This document shows, in pieces, positions 1 to 8,659 of a DNA stretch of 64,000 nt. The position numbers and the translations under genes were made by a program. Under the pieces are notes generated by a model. That model worked only from the letters and a program-made list of their open reading frames with translations, ran no database searches and was not told where the DNA came from. Origin of the DNA: Eubacterium_B sp034180045 (GTDB lineage: Bacteria; Bacillota; Clostridia; Peptostreptococcales; Anaerovoracaceae); the NCBI GenBank assembly GCA_034180045.1, contig JAXFOY010000020.1:7533-71532 (forward strand). Direction: 5' to 3'. Within the stretch, counting starts at the first letter, position 1. Every line of letters starts with the position of its first letter.

Positions 1-879
1 CACCCTTGTGATTAATGCCCCATAAGGTGCAAGAACAAAGCGTCCAAGCTCCGTATAAATTTTTACATTGTCAAAACCCTCGGCTACAAGCATTGAATTA
101 TATAGCTTTCTAACTTCATCGCCTATTAGCGATATATCATTTTCCGCCTCGTCCGGCATATATGGTATACCTATTCCTCCGGATAAATTTACAAATTCAA
201 CGCGGATGTCCAGCTCGCGCTTTATCTTCACCGCAAGCGCAAATAACAGCTTGGCAAGTTTCGGATAGTAATCGTTTCCCAGCGTATTGCTTGCCAAAAA
301 CGCGTGAATACCAAATCTGACAACACCTTTTTCCCTTAATATCCGGAACGCCTCCAGAATCTGGGATTCCGTCATGCCGTACTTCGCATCTCTTGGGCTG
401 TCCATTATACCGTTTGCCAGTTCAAATGTTCCGCCCGGGTTATATCTACAGCAGATAATATCCGGAAACTCCCGTCCTCTCGAATGACTGACAGCATTTT
501 CAAGATGCCTAATATCGCTTATATCATCCAGATTAATTATTGCTCCTATATCATCAGCATTTTTATATTCGTCTAAGGGAGTGCAATTGGACGAATATAT
601 CACATCTTCAGTCTTACATCCCATAACCTTTGCCAAAGCAAGTTCAGCCTTTGATGAACAGTCAAGACCGCATCCGTTATCGAGTAATAGTTTTAACAAG
701 AATGGATTCGGATTGGCTTTTACAGCAAAGAATTCTTTGAAACCTTTGTTCCATGAAAAAGCCTTTTTTAATTCGACTATGTTTTTTACAATTCCTCTCT
801 TGTCGTAAATATAGAAAGGTGTTGGATATTTCTCTGCTATTTTATGCGCCTGCTCCGCGTTCAGAAAGCTTTTTTTCAT
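1..879 (-). CDS. lysA: Diaminopimelate decarboxylase, 5' part (runs off the window)
   Basis: Makes L-lysine from meso-diaminopimelate with PLP in the cytoplasm, the last step of lysine synthesis. The 293 visible residues read as a fold-III PLP decarboxylase barrel. They include the AVKAN motif with the PLP lysine at about residue 54, LDCSSKAEL, and a glycine-rich FVNLSGGIGIPY stretch. The family is about 410-430 residues, so roughly 120 C-terminal residues lie beyond base 1. The ATG follows a GGAG at normal distance; an ATG a little upstream opens only a five-codon frame. The gene stands alone here, divergent from the sigma-factor unit. Arginine or carboxynorspermidine decarboxylases share the fold, so the substrate is inferred from overall resemblance. 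Confidence 0.88.
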   Translation of the reverse strand, partial: MKKSFLNAEQAHKIAEKYPTPFYIYDKRGIVKNIVELKKAFSWNKGFKEFFAVKANPNPFLLKLLLDNGCGLDCSSKAELALAKVMGCKTEDVIYSSNCTPLDEYKNADDIGAIINLDDISDIRHLENAVSHSRGREFPDIICCRYNPGGTFELANGIMDSPRDAKYGMTESQILEAFRILREKGVVRFGIHAFLASNTLGNDYYPKLAKLLFALAVKIKRELDIRVEFVNLSGGIGIPYMPDEAENDISLIGDEVRKLYNSMLVAEGFDNVKIYTELGRFVLAPYGALITRV

Positions 880-947
880 TCCCGTTTCTCCATTCTACTG
901 TAAAAATTCGTCAACTGCGTTTCATATGCATGGTGTTTGCCAGCTTG

Positions 948-956
948 ATTATATCA
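948..956 (-). promoter_or_regulatory. Extended -10 promoter for lysA
   Basis: Reading leftward the sequence is TGATATAAT, a perfect TATAAT with an upstream TG. No good -35 box lies 16-18 bases further up. It sits about 70 bases ahead of the lysA start. Confidence 0.5.
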
Positions 957-1024
957 CGAATTGACTTAGCGCTTGCTACTTTGTTAATGTGAATTGAATA
1001 TATTTATTCTTTTTGTGAACCTCA

Positions 1025-1054
1025 TTGCAAGTTTGTACATCTATATAGTATACT
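1025..1054 (+). promoter_or_regulatory. Sigma-A-type promoter of the sigma-factor unit
   Basis: TTGCAA and TATACT are separated by 18 bases. Transcription would start near base 1061, just before the 50-residue ORF and the ECF sigma gene. Confidence 0.5.
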
Positions 1055-1077
1055 AAAGTTACCAACAAAGAGGATTT

Positions 1078-1230
1078 ATGATGAAAAATATTGAAAAAAC
1101 AAACCTTGACGGTTCCGAACAAAAGGAAAATCTTGAGAAATATACACAAGATTTTTTAAGCGGCAACGATGATGCGCTGCGTAATATATTCAAATTTATT
1201 TTTAGTAACGACCACAAAAAATTAAGCTAA
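1078..1230 (+). CDS. 50-residue protein ahead of the ECF sigma factor
   Basis: An ATG ATG start follows AAAGAGG at good spacing, and a TAA ends the frame 34 bases before the sigma gene. The product is hydrophilic and lysine/asparagine-rich. The stretch YTQDFLSGNDDALRNIF resembles the first helix of ECF sigma region 2; the next gene has the comparable LVDEYRKGNTAVFDRLY. It could be a small modulator of the sigma factor, a decayed duplicate of its N-terminus, or a leader peptide. There is no signal peptide or membrane segment. I do not recognise a named family; that it is translated is inferred from the ribosome site and position. Confidence 0.5.
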   Translation: MMKNIEKTNLDGSEQKENLEKYTQDFLSGNDDALRNIFKFIFSNDHKKLS

Positions 1231-1264
1231 TCGAAATACTGCGACTTAACTTAGTGAGGATAGA

Positions 1265-3535
1265 ATGCAAAAAGACAATTTGATTAATCTAGTGGACGAA
1301 TATCGCAAAGGAAATACCGCGGTATTCGATAGACTTTACACAAGTACCGTTAACGACATGTATCGCTATGCGCGCAAGCTGACCAGCGACGAGTCCATAA
1401 TCGAAGATGCAATACAGGACTCATATATAAAAATTGCCGACTCGATAGAAAGTTTGAGGGATTCCTCAAGTTTTTTGTCGTGGGGTTTTACTATACTCCG
1501 AAATAATATAAACTCTGCTTATCGCAGAAACAGGAACTTTGCGGCAATGCCTGTAGCTGTAGATGCAAACGGCAATGAGTTGGAATTCGTAGAGACTTTG
1601 GAAACAAATGATATTGAAACGCTTCCCGGCTCAGAGATGGACAGGCGCGAAACCGAAAAAATCATACGCGAAGCCCTCTATAGTCTTCCTGAGTTACAAA
1701 GACAAACTTTAACATATTTCTATTTTGATGAAATGAGTGTGAAAGACATAGCTTTGTTTATGGATTGCAGTGTCGGCACTGTAAAAAGCAGACTGAACGG
1801 CGGCAGAGAAAAACTCAGACTTGCAATTGCGGCACACGAAGAAACTAACGGCTACAGACTTCACGGCTTACTTCCGTTCCCTCTTATCTCTTCCGCCCTG
1901 AAAGCCGCAGATTTGAGCATTGTCTTACCATTATCAAAGTCTTCTGCTCTTCTCGGCAGTATCAAAAGCTCAGCCGAAGCGCTTTCTTTAACATCCGCCA
2001 CGGCCGCTAATGCAACGAAAATCGGCTTTAGCACTTTTTCTAAAGGCGCTTCAAAGGCAAGCCCAAAGGCGGGAGTTGCAAATATTCTCGGCTATACGGC
2101 TGTAGCCGTAGTGGCCACAGGCCTTGCCTGCGGAGGAGTATTATACGCACTCGGCACTGGCGGTATTGATTCTGCGAACGATACCGGTTCCCGAAATACT
2201 GAACGCAGTTTGAGTTCAGACATTTCAAATAAGCAAAAAACCAAGGCTCAACAGGCAAAGAAAAACGATGATGTTCTGCAAAAACAGCCACAAAGTACGG
2301 ACGGACTGCTTTTCGGCAAATTAATTTCCGAGCCGCACAGCCCTGCTAATTCAGTTGCGGGCAGCTTAGAAAAAGAAGCTGTCAATCCAAAAGCTCTCAG
2401 CAACGAAGCTCATGATATTCCCGATTCTGGCAAAACCGAGCCCGATAATCCGTCGATTCCGGACACTCCTAAACCTGACAAAACCGAGCCTGATAATGTC
2501 CTTCCTGATATCCCTGGACCGGAGGAGCCTAAACCTGATTCAGAAAGCTTCAAGTCGCCTATGAGCGCATCCAATATTATCAGCGGCATCCAGGGTAAAT
2601 TCACATCCGATGGAAAGACAAGCTTCATTTCCATTCCTCCAAGCAATTCTTCTATATATAAACTGTCAAGCTCAGGTCTTGAACCTGTTTGGAGTAATCC
2701 CGAATATACTGTAGATTCACTTTTCATACACGAAAACAAACTCTATTTTGCCGCAAATACAGGACAGGGCGGTTTCATCGCCTCCATCGATGCTGCAAGC
2801 GGTGAATTACAAATACTCTACGAAGATTTATATAGCAAATTCAGTGATCTTGTCATAAGCAATAATACAGTCTATTTCAGGGCAAATGCGGATGAATTTC
2901 ATTCCGATGAACTTGCTTTGGCTCTTAACTCTTCCTCTCCACAGAGTGCCAGACTTATTTCCGATTCCGTACGCAGCTTCAACTCCTTGATTTGTACAGA
3001 CGGAGTAATGCTCTACGGTATAATTGGAGATGAATTGAAATCCTTGGATATGGTTACGGGCGTTACGACTTCAATGACGCGCGTAAATAAAGACAGTCGA
3101 GTAATCGCAAGTCCTAAATCGATATATTTTACTGTAAAGTCGGGTGACTCAAGCCAAATTTTGCTTATCAAATACAACCCTCTCAGCAATTCCTTTGTTG
3201 AGATACTCAGTCTTCCGATTGGTAAGCCGAATATTCTTATTGAAAGTGATGACGAAAAAATTATTTATTTGACGGAGAGTTCTGACGGCAATATACAGTT
3301 GCTTTCTCAGGAAGCCTTAGTAGATGCGGACAAGAAAATTATCTTTGAAGGCTTGATTCCTATAAGCGTTCTGGATTCGCGAAACTACAAGAGAAGCTGT
3401 TCTTTGCTCGGTTCAGACCGTAAAAAAATCTATGTGCTTACAAATTTAGAAAATGCCGCAGGTGAATCTCTAAGCTATATACATTCAATATCAAAGGAAA
3501 CAAAAGAGGTCAAGCAGGTTTCAATATCAAATTAA
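1265..3535 (+). CDS. ECF sigma factor fused to a membrane segment and an exported DUF5050-like domain
   Basis: Residues 1-90 match sigma-70 region 2 (core-binding, -10 recognition) and about 130-185 match region 4 (-35 recognition; DEMSVKDIALFMDCSVGTVKSRL). A spacer of about 80 residues leads to one hydrophobic helix at about 273-295 (YTAVAVVATGLACGGVLYAL). After that come a Lys/Ser-rich stretch and a proline-rich linker with repeated KTEPDN and KPD units around residues 395-430. The last 320 residues are rich in short beta-strand patterns, like the DUF5050/propeller domains of clostridial surface proteins. Sigma part and outer sensor are thus one polypeptide, and I see no separate anti-sigma gene. 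The start has only a weak GAGGA site. Membrane tethering and release by proteolysis are inference. Confidence 0.82.
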   Translation: MQKDNLINLVDEYRKGNTAVFDRLYTSTVNDMYRYARKLTSDESIIEDAIQDSYIKIADSIESLRDSSSFLSWGFTILRNNINSAYRRNRNFAAMPVAVDANGNELEFVETLETNDIETLPGSEMDRRETEKIIREALYSLPELQRQTLTYFYFDEMSVKDIALFMDCSVGTVKSRLNGGREKLRLAIAAHEETNGYRLHGLLPFPLISSALKAADLSIVLPLSKSSALLGSIKSSAEALSLTSATAANATKIGFSTFSKGASKASPKAGVANILGYTAVAVVATGLACGGVLYALGTGGIDSANDTGSRNTERSLSSDISNKQKTKAQQAKKNDDVLQKQPQSTDGLLFGKLISEPHSPANSVAGSLEKEAVNPKALSNEAHDIPDSGKTEPDNPSIPDTPKPDKTEPDNVLPDIPGPEEPKPDSESFKSPMSASNIISGIQGKFTSDGKTSFISIPPSNSSIYKLSSSGLEPVWSNPEYTVDSLFIHENKLYFAANTGQGGFIASIDAASGELQILYEDLYSKFSDLVISNNTVYFRANADEFHSDELALALNSSSPQSARLISDSVRSFNSLICTDGVMLYGIIGDELKSLDMVTGVTTSMTRVNKDSRVIASPKSIYFTVKSGDSSQILLIKYNPLSNSFVEILSLPIGKPNILIESDDEKIIYLTESSDGNIQLLSQEALVDADKKIIFEGLIPISVLDSRNYKRSCSLLGSDRKKIYVLTNLENAAGESLSYIHSISKETKEVKQVSISN

Positions 3536-3549
3536 ATAAAAAGCCTAAT

Positions 3550-3593
3550 ACATCTGCTTAATGTAGTCAAATACATAAAGCAGATGTTTTTTT
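3550..3593 (+). terminator. Rho-independent terminator of the sigma gene
   Basis: ACATCTGCTT pairs with AAGCAGATGT across an 18-base loop and is followed by seven T. Confidence 0.9.
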
Positions 3594-3603
3594 GTAAAAA
3601 TGC

Positions 3604-3634
3604 TTGACTCCTACTCTGCGTAATAGTTCATATT
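3604..3634 (+). promoter_or_regulatory. MerR-type promoter with long spacer and dyad
   Basis: TTGACT and CATATT are 19 bases apart, the over-long spacer typical of promoters controlled by MerR-family activators. An imperfect dyad, CTACTCTGCGTAATAG, lies inside the spacer at 3611-3626. The unit is about 25 bases upstream of the merR-like start, so autoregulation is likely by analogy with the family. Confidence 0.6.
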
Positions 3635-3660
3635 AGTATTAAAGAAAGGAGGTCAAATTG

Positions 3661-4386
3661 ATGATAACAATAAAAAAACTCAGCGACATCGCCGGCGTCA
3701 GTGTTCGAACCCTGCAATACTATGATAAGATAGGGCTGCTTAAGCCGTCGGATTATACTGAAAGCGGTTATCGTTTGTACAGCGAGCAGGACGCAGAAAC
3801 TCTGCAATACATCCTTTTATTCAAGGAGTTGGAATTCTCATTGCAGGATATTAAAGCGATGATAAAAAGCGCCGACTTTGACAAGAAAAAAGCGATTGAA
3901 CAGCAAATTGAACTGCTCACGCTTAAACGAGAACATCTTGACAATCTAATTTTATTTGCAAAAGGGCTGAAACTGGTAGGGGTGAATTATATGGATTTTA
4001 GGGCATTTGATAAACGAAAGATTGATGAGTACGCTAAACAGGCTCGTGAATCTTGGTGCAATACCGAGGAGTTTAAGGAGTTTGAAGAAAAAAACAGCCT
4101 TAGAAGTGACAAGGAAAATAGAATGATTGAAAAACATTTTATGATGATTTTCGCTGAATTCGGTATGATTAAGGAAAAAAGCTATGAATCCGATGAAGCG
4201 CAAGCCCTTGTCAAAAAGCTTCAGGACTTCATAACGGATAAATTCTATACCTGTAATAACAAAATTTTATCTCTACTTGGTAAAATGTATGCCGGAGGTG
4301 GAGATTTTACTGAGAATATCGATGCCGTAGGCGGGGAAGGAACATCAGAATTTGTTAATAAGGCTATTGAATATTACTGTAGGTAG
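3661..4386 (+). CDS. MerR-family regulator with TipA-like C-terminal domain
   Basis: The first 70 residues are a classic MerR winged helix (KLSDIAGVSVRTLQYYDKIG, then GYRLYSEQD), followed by the dimerisation coiled coil to about residue 115. The remaining 120 residues, with YAKQARESW and an acidic helical C-terminus, resemble the TipAS/albicidin-type ligand-binding domain. Family members detect drugs or peptides and activate efflux or self-regulation. The ATG eight bases after AAAGGAGG is preferred to an in-frame TTG three bases earlier. A long-spacer promoter lies directly upstream. No transporter is adjacent on the same strand, so targets beyond its own promoter are unknown. Confidence 0.85.
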   Translation: MITIKKLSDIAGVSVRTLQYYDKIGLLKPSDYTESGYRLYSEQDAETLQYILLFKELEFSLQDIKAMIKSADFDKKKAIEQQIELLTLKREHLDNLILFAKGLKLVGVNYMDFRAFDKRKIDEYAKQARESWCNTEEFKEFEEKNSLRSDKENRMIEKHFMMIFAEFGMIKEKSYESDEAQALVKKLQDFITDKFYTCNNKILSLLGKMYAGGGDFTENIDAVGGEGTSEFVNKAIEYYCR

Positions 4387-4410
4387 TGAAATTTCAATTC
4401 GTTATCAAAA

Positions 4411-4438
4411 GAGCCGGAAAACATCCGGCTCCTTTTTA
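4411..4438. terminator. Bidirectional terminator between merR-like gene and oppF
   Basis: GAGCCGG and CCGGCTC pair across seven bases. A T run follows on the + strand and TTTTG follows on the - strand, so it can serve both converging genes. Confidence 0.85.
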
Positions 4439-5377
4439 TCATTCCTGTTCAGCTTTATATTTTGCAAACTCCGCTTCGTTTGCCCATACAAAGTGTTCCT
4501 TTCTTATTTCTCTCCACTGCGGCTTATCTACTGAATAGTCATGCTGTGACGGGTCGTAGACCTTAAGAACCTTTTTTCTTTCACGTTCCGGATCCGGCAT
4601 CGGAATGGCGGATAAAAGTGACTGCGTATACGGATGTATAGGATGCGCAAACAACTCCTCGGTTTCCGCAAGTTCGACAAGAACACCTTTGTGAATTACA
4701 CAGATTCTGTCACAGATAAATCTCATTACCGAAAGGTCGTGTGAAATGAAGAGATATGTCAGTTCGAGTTCGCGCTGAAGCTTTGCCATAAGATTAAGGA
4801 CCTGCGCTCGTATGGATACATCCAAAGCGGAAATAGGTTCGTCCGCAATAATGAACTCGGGACTCATTACCACTGCCCTTGCAATTCCTATACGTTGTCT
4901 TTGTCCTCCGGAAAACTCATGTGGAAACCTGCTGGCAAATTCAGGTAACAGCCCAACCGAATCGAGCGCTTCTGAAATTATTTGATTTTTTTCTTCTTTA
5001 CTGAGCTTTTTCGGCAGATTCAGCAATCCTTCCGATATTATATAATCGACTTTGGCACGCTCATTCAACGATGCCATAGGGTCTTGAAATATCATCTGAA
5101 TCTTTCGCGTAACTTCTTTGTCTTTCTCTTTCGAAATCTTACCGCTAATTCGCTCTCCGTCATAGATAATCTCTCCGCCCGCCGTAGGATTAATCCTGAT
5201 TATAGCCCTTCCTATCGTCGTCTTTCCTGATCCCGACTCTCCTACAAGACCAAAGGTTTCACCTTTATAAATTTGAAAGCTCGCCCTGTCGACAGCGGTA
5301 AACGGATGTCTGCGAGAGCCGAACTTAACCGTGAGATCACGAACATCTACAAGAACCTTCTTTTCTTTATCGCCCAT
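4439..5377 (-). CDS. oppF: Oligopeptide ABC transporter ATP-binding protein OppF
   Basis: One of two cytoplasmic ATPases powering peptide import. Visible motifs are Walker A GESGSGKTT, the ABC signature FSGGQRQRIGIARA, Walker B with ADEPISALD, and the switch histidine in FISHD. The C-terminal extension with HPIHPYTQSLLSAIP and a region rich in basic residues is the OppD/F-specific oligopeptide domain. At 312 residues it has family length. The ATG eight bases after AGGAGG is chosen over a further upstream Met codon inside oppD. It is the last gene of the oppA-B-C-D-F operon and starts two bases after the oppD stop codon. Confidence 0.93.
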   Translation of the reverse strand: MGDKEKKVLVDVRDLTVKFGSRRHPFTAVDRASFQIYKGETFGLVGESGSGKTTIGRAIIRINPTAGGEIIYDGERISGKISKEKDKEVTRKIQMIFQDPMASLNERAKVDYIISEGLLNLPKKLSKEEKNQIISEALDSVGLLPEFASRFPHEFSGGQRQRIGIARAVVMSPEFIIADEPISALDVSIRAQVLNLMAKLQRELELTYLFISHDLSVMRFICDRICVIHKGVLVELAETEELFAHPIHPYTQSLLSAIPMPDPERERKKVLKVYDPSQHDYSVDKPQWREIRKEHFVWANEAEFAKYKAEQE

Positions 5378-5378
5378 C

Positions 5379-6437
5379 TTACAGCCTCCTCTCTGCAAGT
5401 CTTTTAACAGCATCCGGTGGATCGAGTTTAGGAGCGCGAGGATCCATCAACCAGGTTCTCACCTTATGCGTCGGACTTACATCAAAGAACGGCGGTCTTT
5501 CTACAAAGTCAATATTCAGGGCATAAGGGTTACGAGGAGCAAATGCATCACCTTTAATTTCCTGCATCAAGTTAGGCGGGGTTCCCGTAATCGAGTACAA
5601 ATCTTCTCCTTTTATTCCAAGCTGTGGAAGCGAACTCAAAAGCGCCCATGTATAAGGATGTTTAGCTCCATAGAAAATTTCCTCACATTTTCCGACTTCA
5701 ATTATATCACCTGCATACATTACCGCTATCCTATCTGCCACATTAGCAACTACACCTAAATCGTGGGTTATATATATAGTCGTTAGCTCAAGCTTCTGCT
5801 GCAAATCACGAATCAATTTCAGAATTTGCGCCTGAATAGTAACATCAAGAGCTGTAGTAGGTTCGTCGCAAATCAAAACTCTCGGCTCACACGCAAGCGC
5901 AATTGCTATGACAACTCGTTGCCTCATTCCTCCTGAAAATTCATGCGGATACTGCTTACAGCGCCTTTCCGGCTCATTTATACCTACATCGCTTAAAAGT
6001 TCAACTGCACGCTTGTGTGCTTCTTCTTTTGTTACATCTCTGTGAAGAAGAACGGTCTCTTCAAGCTGATGTCCTATTGTTTTGAGCGGATTAAGCGAAG
6101 TCATCGGGTCCTGCATAATCATGGCAATTTGCTTTCCCCTTATAGTTAACCATTCTTTTTCGCTTTCATATGTAGAAAGGTCAACTATCTTTTCGTTGCC
6201 GTCCTTGTCTTTATCTCTAAAATAGATATGTCCGGAATCTATTCTTCCGTTAGAATCAAGCATGCCAAGGAAAGTCTTTGTAAACACGGACTTCCCTGAT
6301 CCTGATTCTCCTACGATTGCAATACTCTCACCTCTATTGATATCTAAACTGATACCGCGAATTACATTGAGGGTATCACCTCTAAGGCTGAATTTCACAT
6401 GGAGATCGTCAACTGACAATATTACATTATTATCCAT
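5379..6437 (-). CDS. oppD: Oligopeptide ABC transporter ATP-binding protein OppD
   Basis: Second ATPase of the peptide importer. Walker A is GESGSGKSV, the signature FSGGMRQRVVIAIAL, Walker B is followed by DEPTTALDVTIQAQ, and the switch region is ITHDLGVVANVAD. The C-terminal part has HPYTWALLSSLPQL and a long tail ending at residue 352, as usual for OppD. An ATG eight bases after AGGAGG is preferred over a GTG that overlaps that ribosome site. It pairs with OppF; the two are not identical, as expected for a heterodimeric engine. Confidence 0.93.
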   Translation of the reverse strand: MDNNVILSVDDLHVKFSLRGDTLNVIRGISLDINRGESIAIVGESGSGKSVFTKTFLGMLDSNGRIDSGHIYFRDKDKDGNEKIVDLSTYESEKEWLTIRGKQIAMIMQDPMTSLNPLKTIGHQLEETVLLHRDVTKEEAHKRAVELLSDVGINEPERRCKQYPHEFSGGMRQRVVIAIALACEPRVLICDEPTTALDVTIQAQILKLIRDLQQKLELTTIYITHDLGVVANVADRIAVMYAGDIIEVGKCEEIFYGAKHPYTWALLSSLPQLGIKGEDLYSITGTPPNLMQEIKGDAFAPRNPYALNIDFVERPPFFDVSPTHKVRTWLMDPRAPKLDPPDAVKRLAERRL

Positions 6438-6449
6438 TAAATCCACCTC

Positions 6450-7526
6450 CTATCGATGATTTCTTGGGTCAGCAGAATCTGAGAAAGCATTACCGATAAC
6501 ATAGAATGAAATAGTAATGAGTGAAAGAACCGCTGTTGGGAATATAAGCTGATATCTTAGGGCAGGACTCATCATCAAAGCTCGACCCGAGTTGACCAGA
6601 TTTCCAAGCGACGGTGTGCTTGGCGGTAATCCCAATCCAATGTATGTTACAAATACTTCGTTGCTGATGGCTCCCGGAATAGTCAGCGCCATTCTCAGCA
6701 TGATAACCGAAACTATATACGGCAAAAGATTTTTGAGTATAATCCTATGAATAGGGGTTCCTAAACACCTTGATGCCAGGTTGTAGTCACGGTCGCGAAT
6801 CATCAAAATCTGATTTCTTATAAACAGTGCCATAGAAAGCCATCCTGTTATACTCATCGCAAAAATTAAAGTAAACATATTCCTTTCCATGATATACGCA
6901 AGAAGCACAAGCACTATGGTCTGCGGAACATTATCGAAAATATTCCATAGTTCCGTAAAGAAGAAATCGAGTTTACGAACATATCCCCAAAGAAGCCCTA
7001 TGGTAATCCCTACAGCCGCTTCTACTAATGCAACAACAAAACCTATTAGCAGAGAGGTTCTCGTACCCGACCAAATGCGCGCCCAGAGATCCTGACCCGC
7101 ATTATTTGTACCGAATAAGAACTTTCCGCCGGGTTGTTGGTTGCTCATTGCACTGCCGCTTGCATTAAAGAAAATCTTATTAGGATCGGCTTGTCCCGGC
7201 AGGAGAGGTTGAATAAATGTAAATAGTAGCAGCGCCAACATTATTATTAGGAAAGCAACAGCCACCTTTCTGTGAAAGAAAGTGTTTAATGTGGAGCGCC
7301 AATATGAATATGCTTTGAATCCCAGTCGCTCCGACTCCCTTAAATCGTGTGCCGCAAAGCTGAACTTTTCAGCTTCATTCATATTTTCCCGATTCGTTTT
7401 AGCCCCTGATACAGGTCCATCGCCCAAACCGCCGCTTTCAATTTTGTCAAGTTCTTTTGCAATAGCAATGCTTGCGTTGTCTTCAAGCTTCTTTGACATG
7501 TGGTCTTTAATTGAAAACTTATTCAT
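6450..7526 (-). CDS. oppC: Oligopeptide ABC transporter permease OppC
   Basis: Inner-membrane permease with about six helices after a long, charged, cytoplasmic N-terminal segment of about 85 residues (the OppC_N region). The first helix is near VAVAFLIIMLALLLFTF, and the EAA-loop region lies around residues 250-275 (SRCLGTPIHRIILKNLLP). The C-terminal half is the usual binding-protein-dependent transport domain. The ATG overlaps the oppB stop codon (TAATG) with AGGAGG upstream, so translation is probably coupled. It forms the channel together with OppB. Confidence 0.92.
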   Translation of the reverse strand: MNKFSIKDHMSKKLEDNASIAIAKELDKIESGGLGDGPVSGAKTNRENMNEAEKFSFAAHDLRESERLGFKAYSYWRSTLNTFFHRKVAVAFLIIMLALLLFTFIQPLLPGQADPNKIFFNASGSAMSNQQPGGKFLFGTNNAGQDLWARIWSGTRTSLLIGFVVALVEAAVGITIGLLWGYVRKLDFFFTELWNIFDNVPQTIVLVLLAYIMERNMFTLIFAMSITGWLSMALFIRNQILMIRDRDYNLASRCLGTPIHRIILKNLLPYIVSVIMLRMALTIPGAISNEVFVTYIGLGLPPSTPSLGNLVNSGRALMMSPALRYQLIFPTAVLSLITISFYVIGNAFSDSADPRNHR

Positions 7527-8467
7527 TAACGAGAACCTCCTTTCTTGCTAAACGAGATTCGTGGATCTACCATAGTCATCATTATATCTCCCAAAATCAG
7601 ACCAATGATGCTAAGCGCCGAATATATAAGTACTAGTGCCTGAACAATGGTGTTGTCCTGGCTCTGAATACACTTTACCAAAAGGCCTCCCATTCCCGGA
7701 ATCGAGTAAAGCGACTCGACATATATTGACCCTACCATTGTAAGCAGGAATGAAGTTGGAATATATTGAACAAGAGGTACAAAGGCATTACGGAAAATCT
7801 GTTTATTCATAACATCCTTTGTTTTTACGCCTTTTGCGATTGCAAGCTTTACATAGTCCTTGTTGCTTTCGTCTATCATATACCTTCTGAGCCACATGCT
7901 GTAGTATGCTATATTGCCCAGCGAAAGTGAAATCACAGGCAAGATATATGTGAACCAGTTTCCGCGCGAAAACAAAATAGGCAATCCAAAAATACTGGTT
8001 CCGTACATCTGTATAAATAGATAATATACGACCGCAGGAACTGCATTAATCATTACGATAAAAATCGTTCCCATGTGATCCGGAATTCTTCCTTTGTAAT
8101 GTGCCATCACTCTGCCTAGGGGGATGCCCAAAAGCAACGAAAGTGCCAGAGAAACTGCCCCAAGCCCCATAGAAACAGGAATTTTGTCCGCAATAATTTC
8201 GGTAATCTTAATACCGGGGCGATATCGTGATGATTTACCTAAATCACCATGAATCAAATCGTTATAAAATCGTCCGAGTTGAACCGGAAGCGGATCTTTT
8301 AATCCTTTGATCTCTAACTGCCTTTGTACCTGAGACTCCGTCATTTTATCAAAATTATTAAAGTAGCCCTCTATAGGCATCAATCTCAGTAGGCAGAAAA
8401 CTATCGTACATACGATAAATAGAGTTACAAAGGAGCGTAAGATTCTTTTTGTTAAGTAAGAAGCCAT
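7526..8467 (-). CDS. oppB: Oligopeptide ABC transporter permease OppB
   Basis: A 313-residue permease with six predicted helices. Landmarks are the N-terminal YLTKRILRSFVTLFIVCTIV, the EAA-like loop VKLAIAKGVKTKDVMNKQIF, and the C-terminal YSIPGMGGLLVKCIQSQD typical of the DppB/OppB family. It couples ATP hydrolysis by OppD/F to passage of peptides delivered by OppA. The ribosome site is G-rich (GGGGGGC) rather than AGGAGG. A 192-base gap with a GC-rich hairpin separates it from oppA, so it is probably expressed less than the binding protein. Confidence 0.92.
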   Translation of the reverse strand: MASYLTKRILRSFVTLFIVCTIVFCLLRLMPIEGYFNNFDKMTESQVQRQLEIKGLKDPLPVQLGRFYNDLIHGDLGKSSRYRPGIKITEIIADKIPVSMGLGAVSLALSLLLGIPLGRVMAHYKGRIPDHMGTIFIVMINAVPAVVYYLFIQMYGTSIFGLPILFSRGNWFTYILPVISLSLGNIAYYSMWLRRYMIDESNKDYVKLAIAKGVKTKDVMNKQIFRNAFVPLVQYIPTSFLLTMVGSIYVESLYSIPGMGGLLVKCIQSQDNTIVQALVLIYSALSIIGLILGDIMMTMVDPRISFSKKGGSR

Positions 8468-8572
8468 GTATTTGCCCCCCGTCTTTCTAAATTTTCAGCT
8501 CAATTATGTATATCGGATAAAATAAGCTCGCCATTAAATATTACCTGCCCCTAGTCTTCGTTTTATCAAGAA

Positions 8573-8604
8573 TAGCCGGGGGACTACATAAATCCACCCG
8601 GCTA
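8573..8604 (-). terminator. oppA/oppB intergenic hairpin (partial terminator or mRNA stabiliser)
   Basis: TAGCCGGG pairs with CCCGGCTA across a 16-base loop, in the gap after oppA. The downstream stretch is only moderately T-rich (TATTCTTGATAAAA). Such hairpins usually let a fraction of transcripts continue into oppBCDF and protect the oppA message. Confidence 0.6.
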
Positions 8605-8659
8605 CGGCAAATATTAATAATCGCGTTTGTTGCTGTGTTTACTTTGCTAAATCGGAAAT

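Noticed and set aside
2410..2739. Long leftward frame opposite the proline-rich part of the sigma gene
   Set aside because: It is a shadow of the repeated Pro/Asp/Lys codons on the other strand, without a ribosome site.
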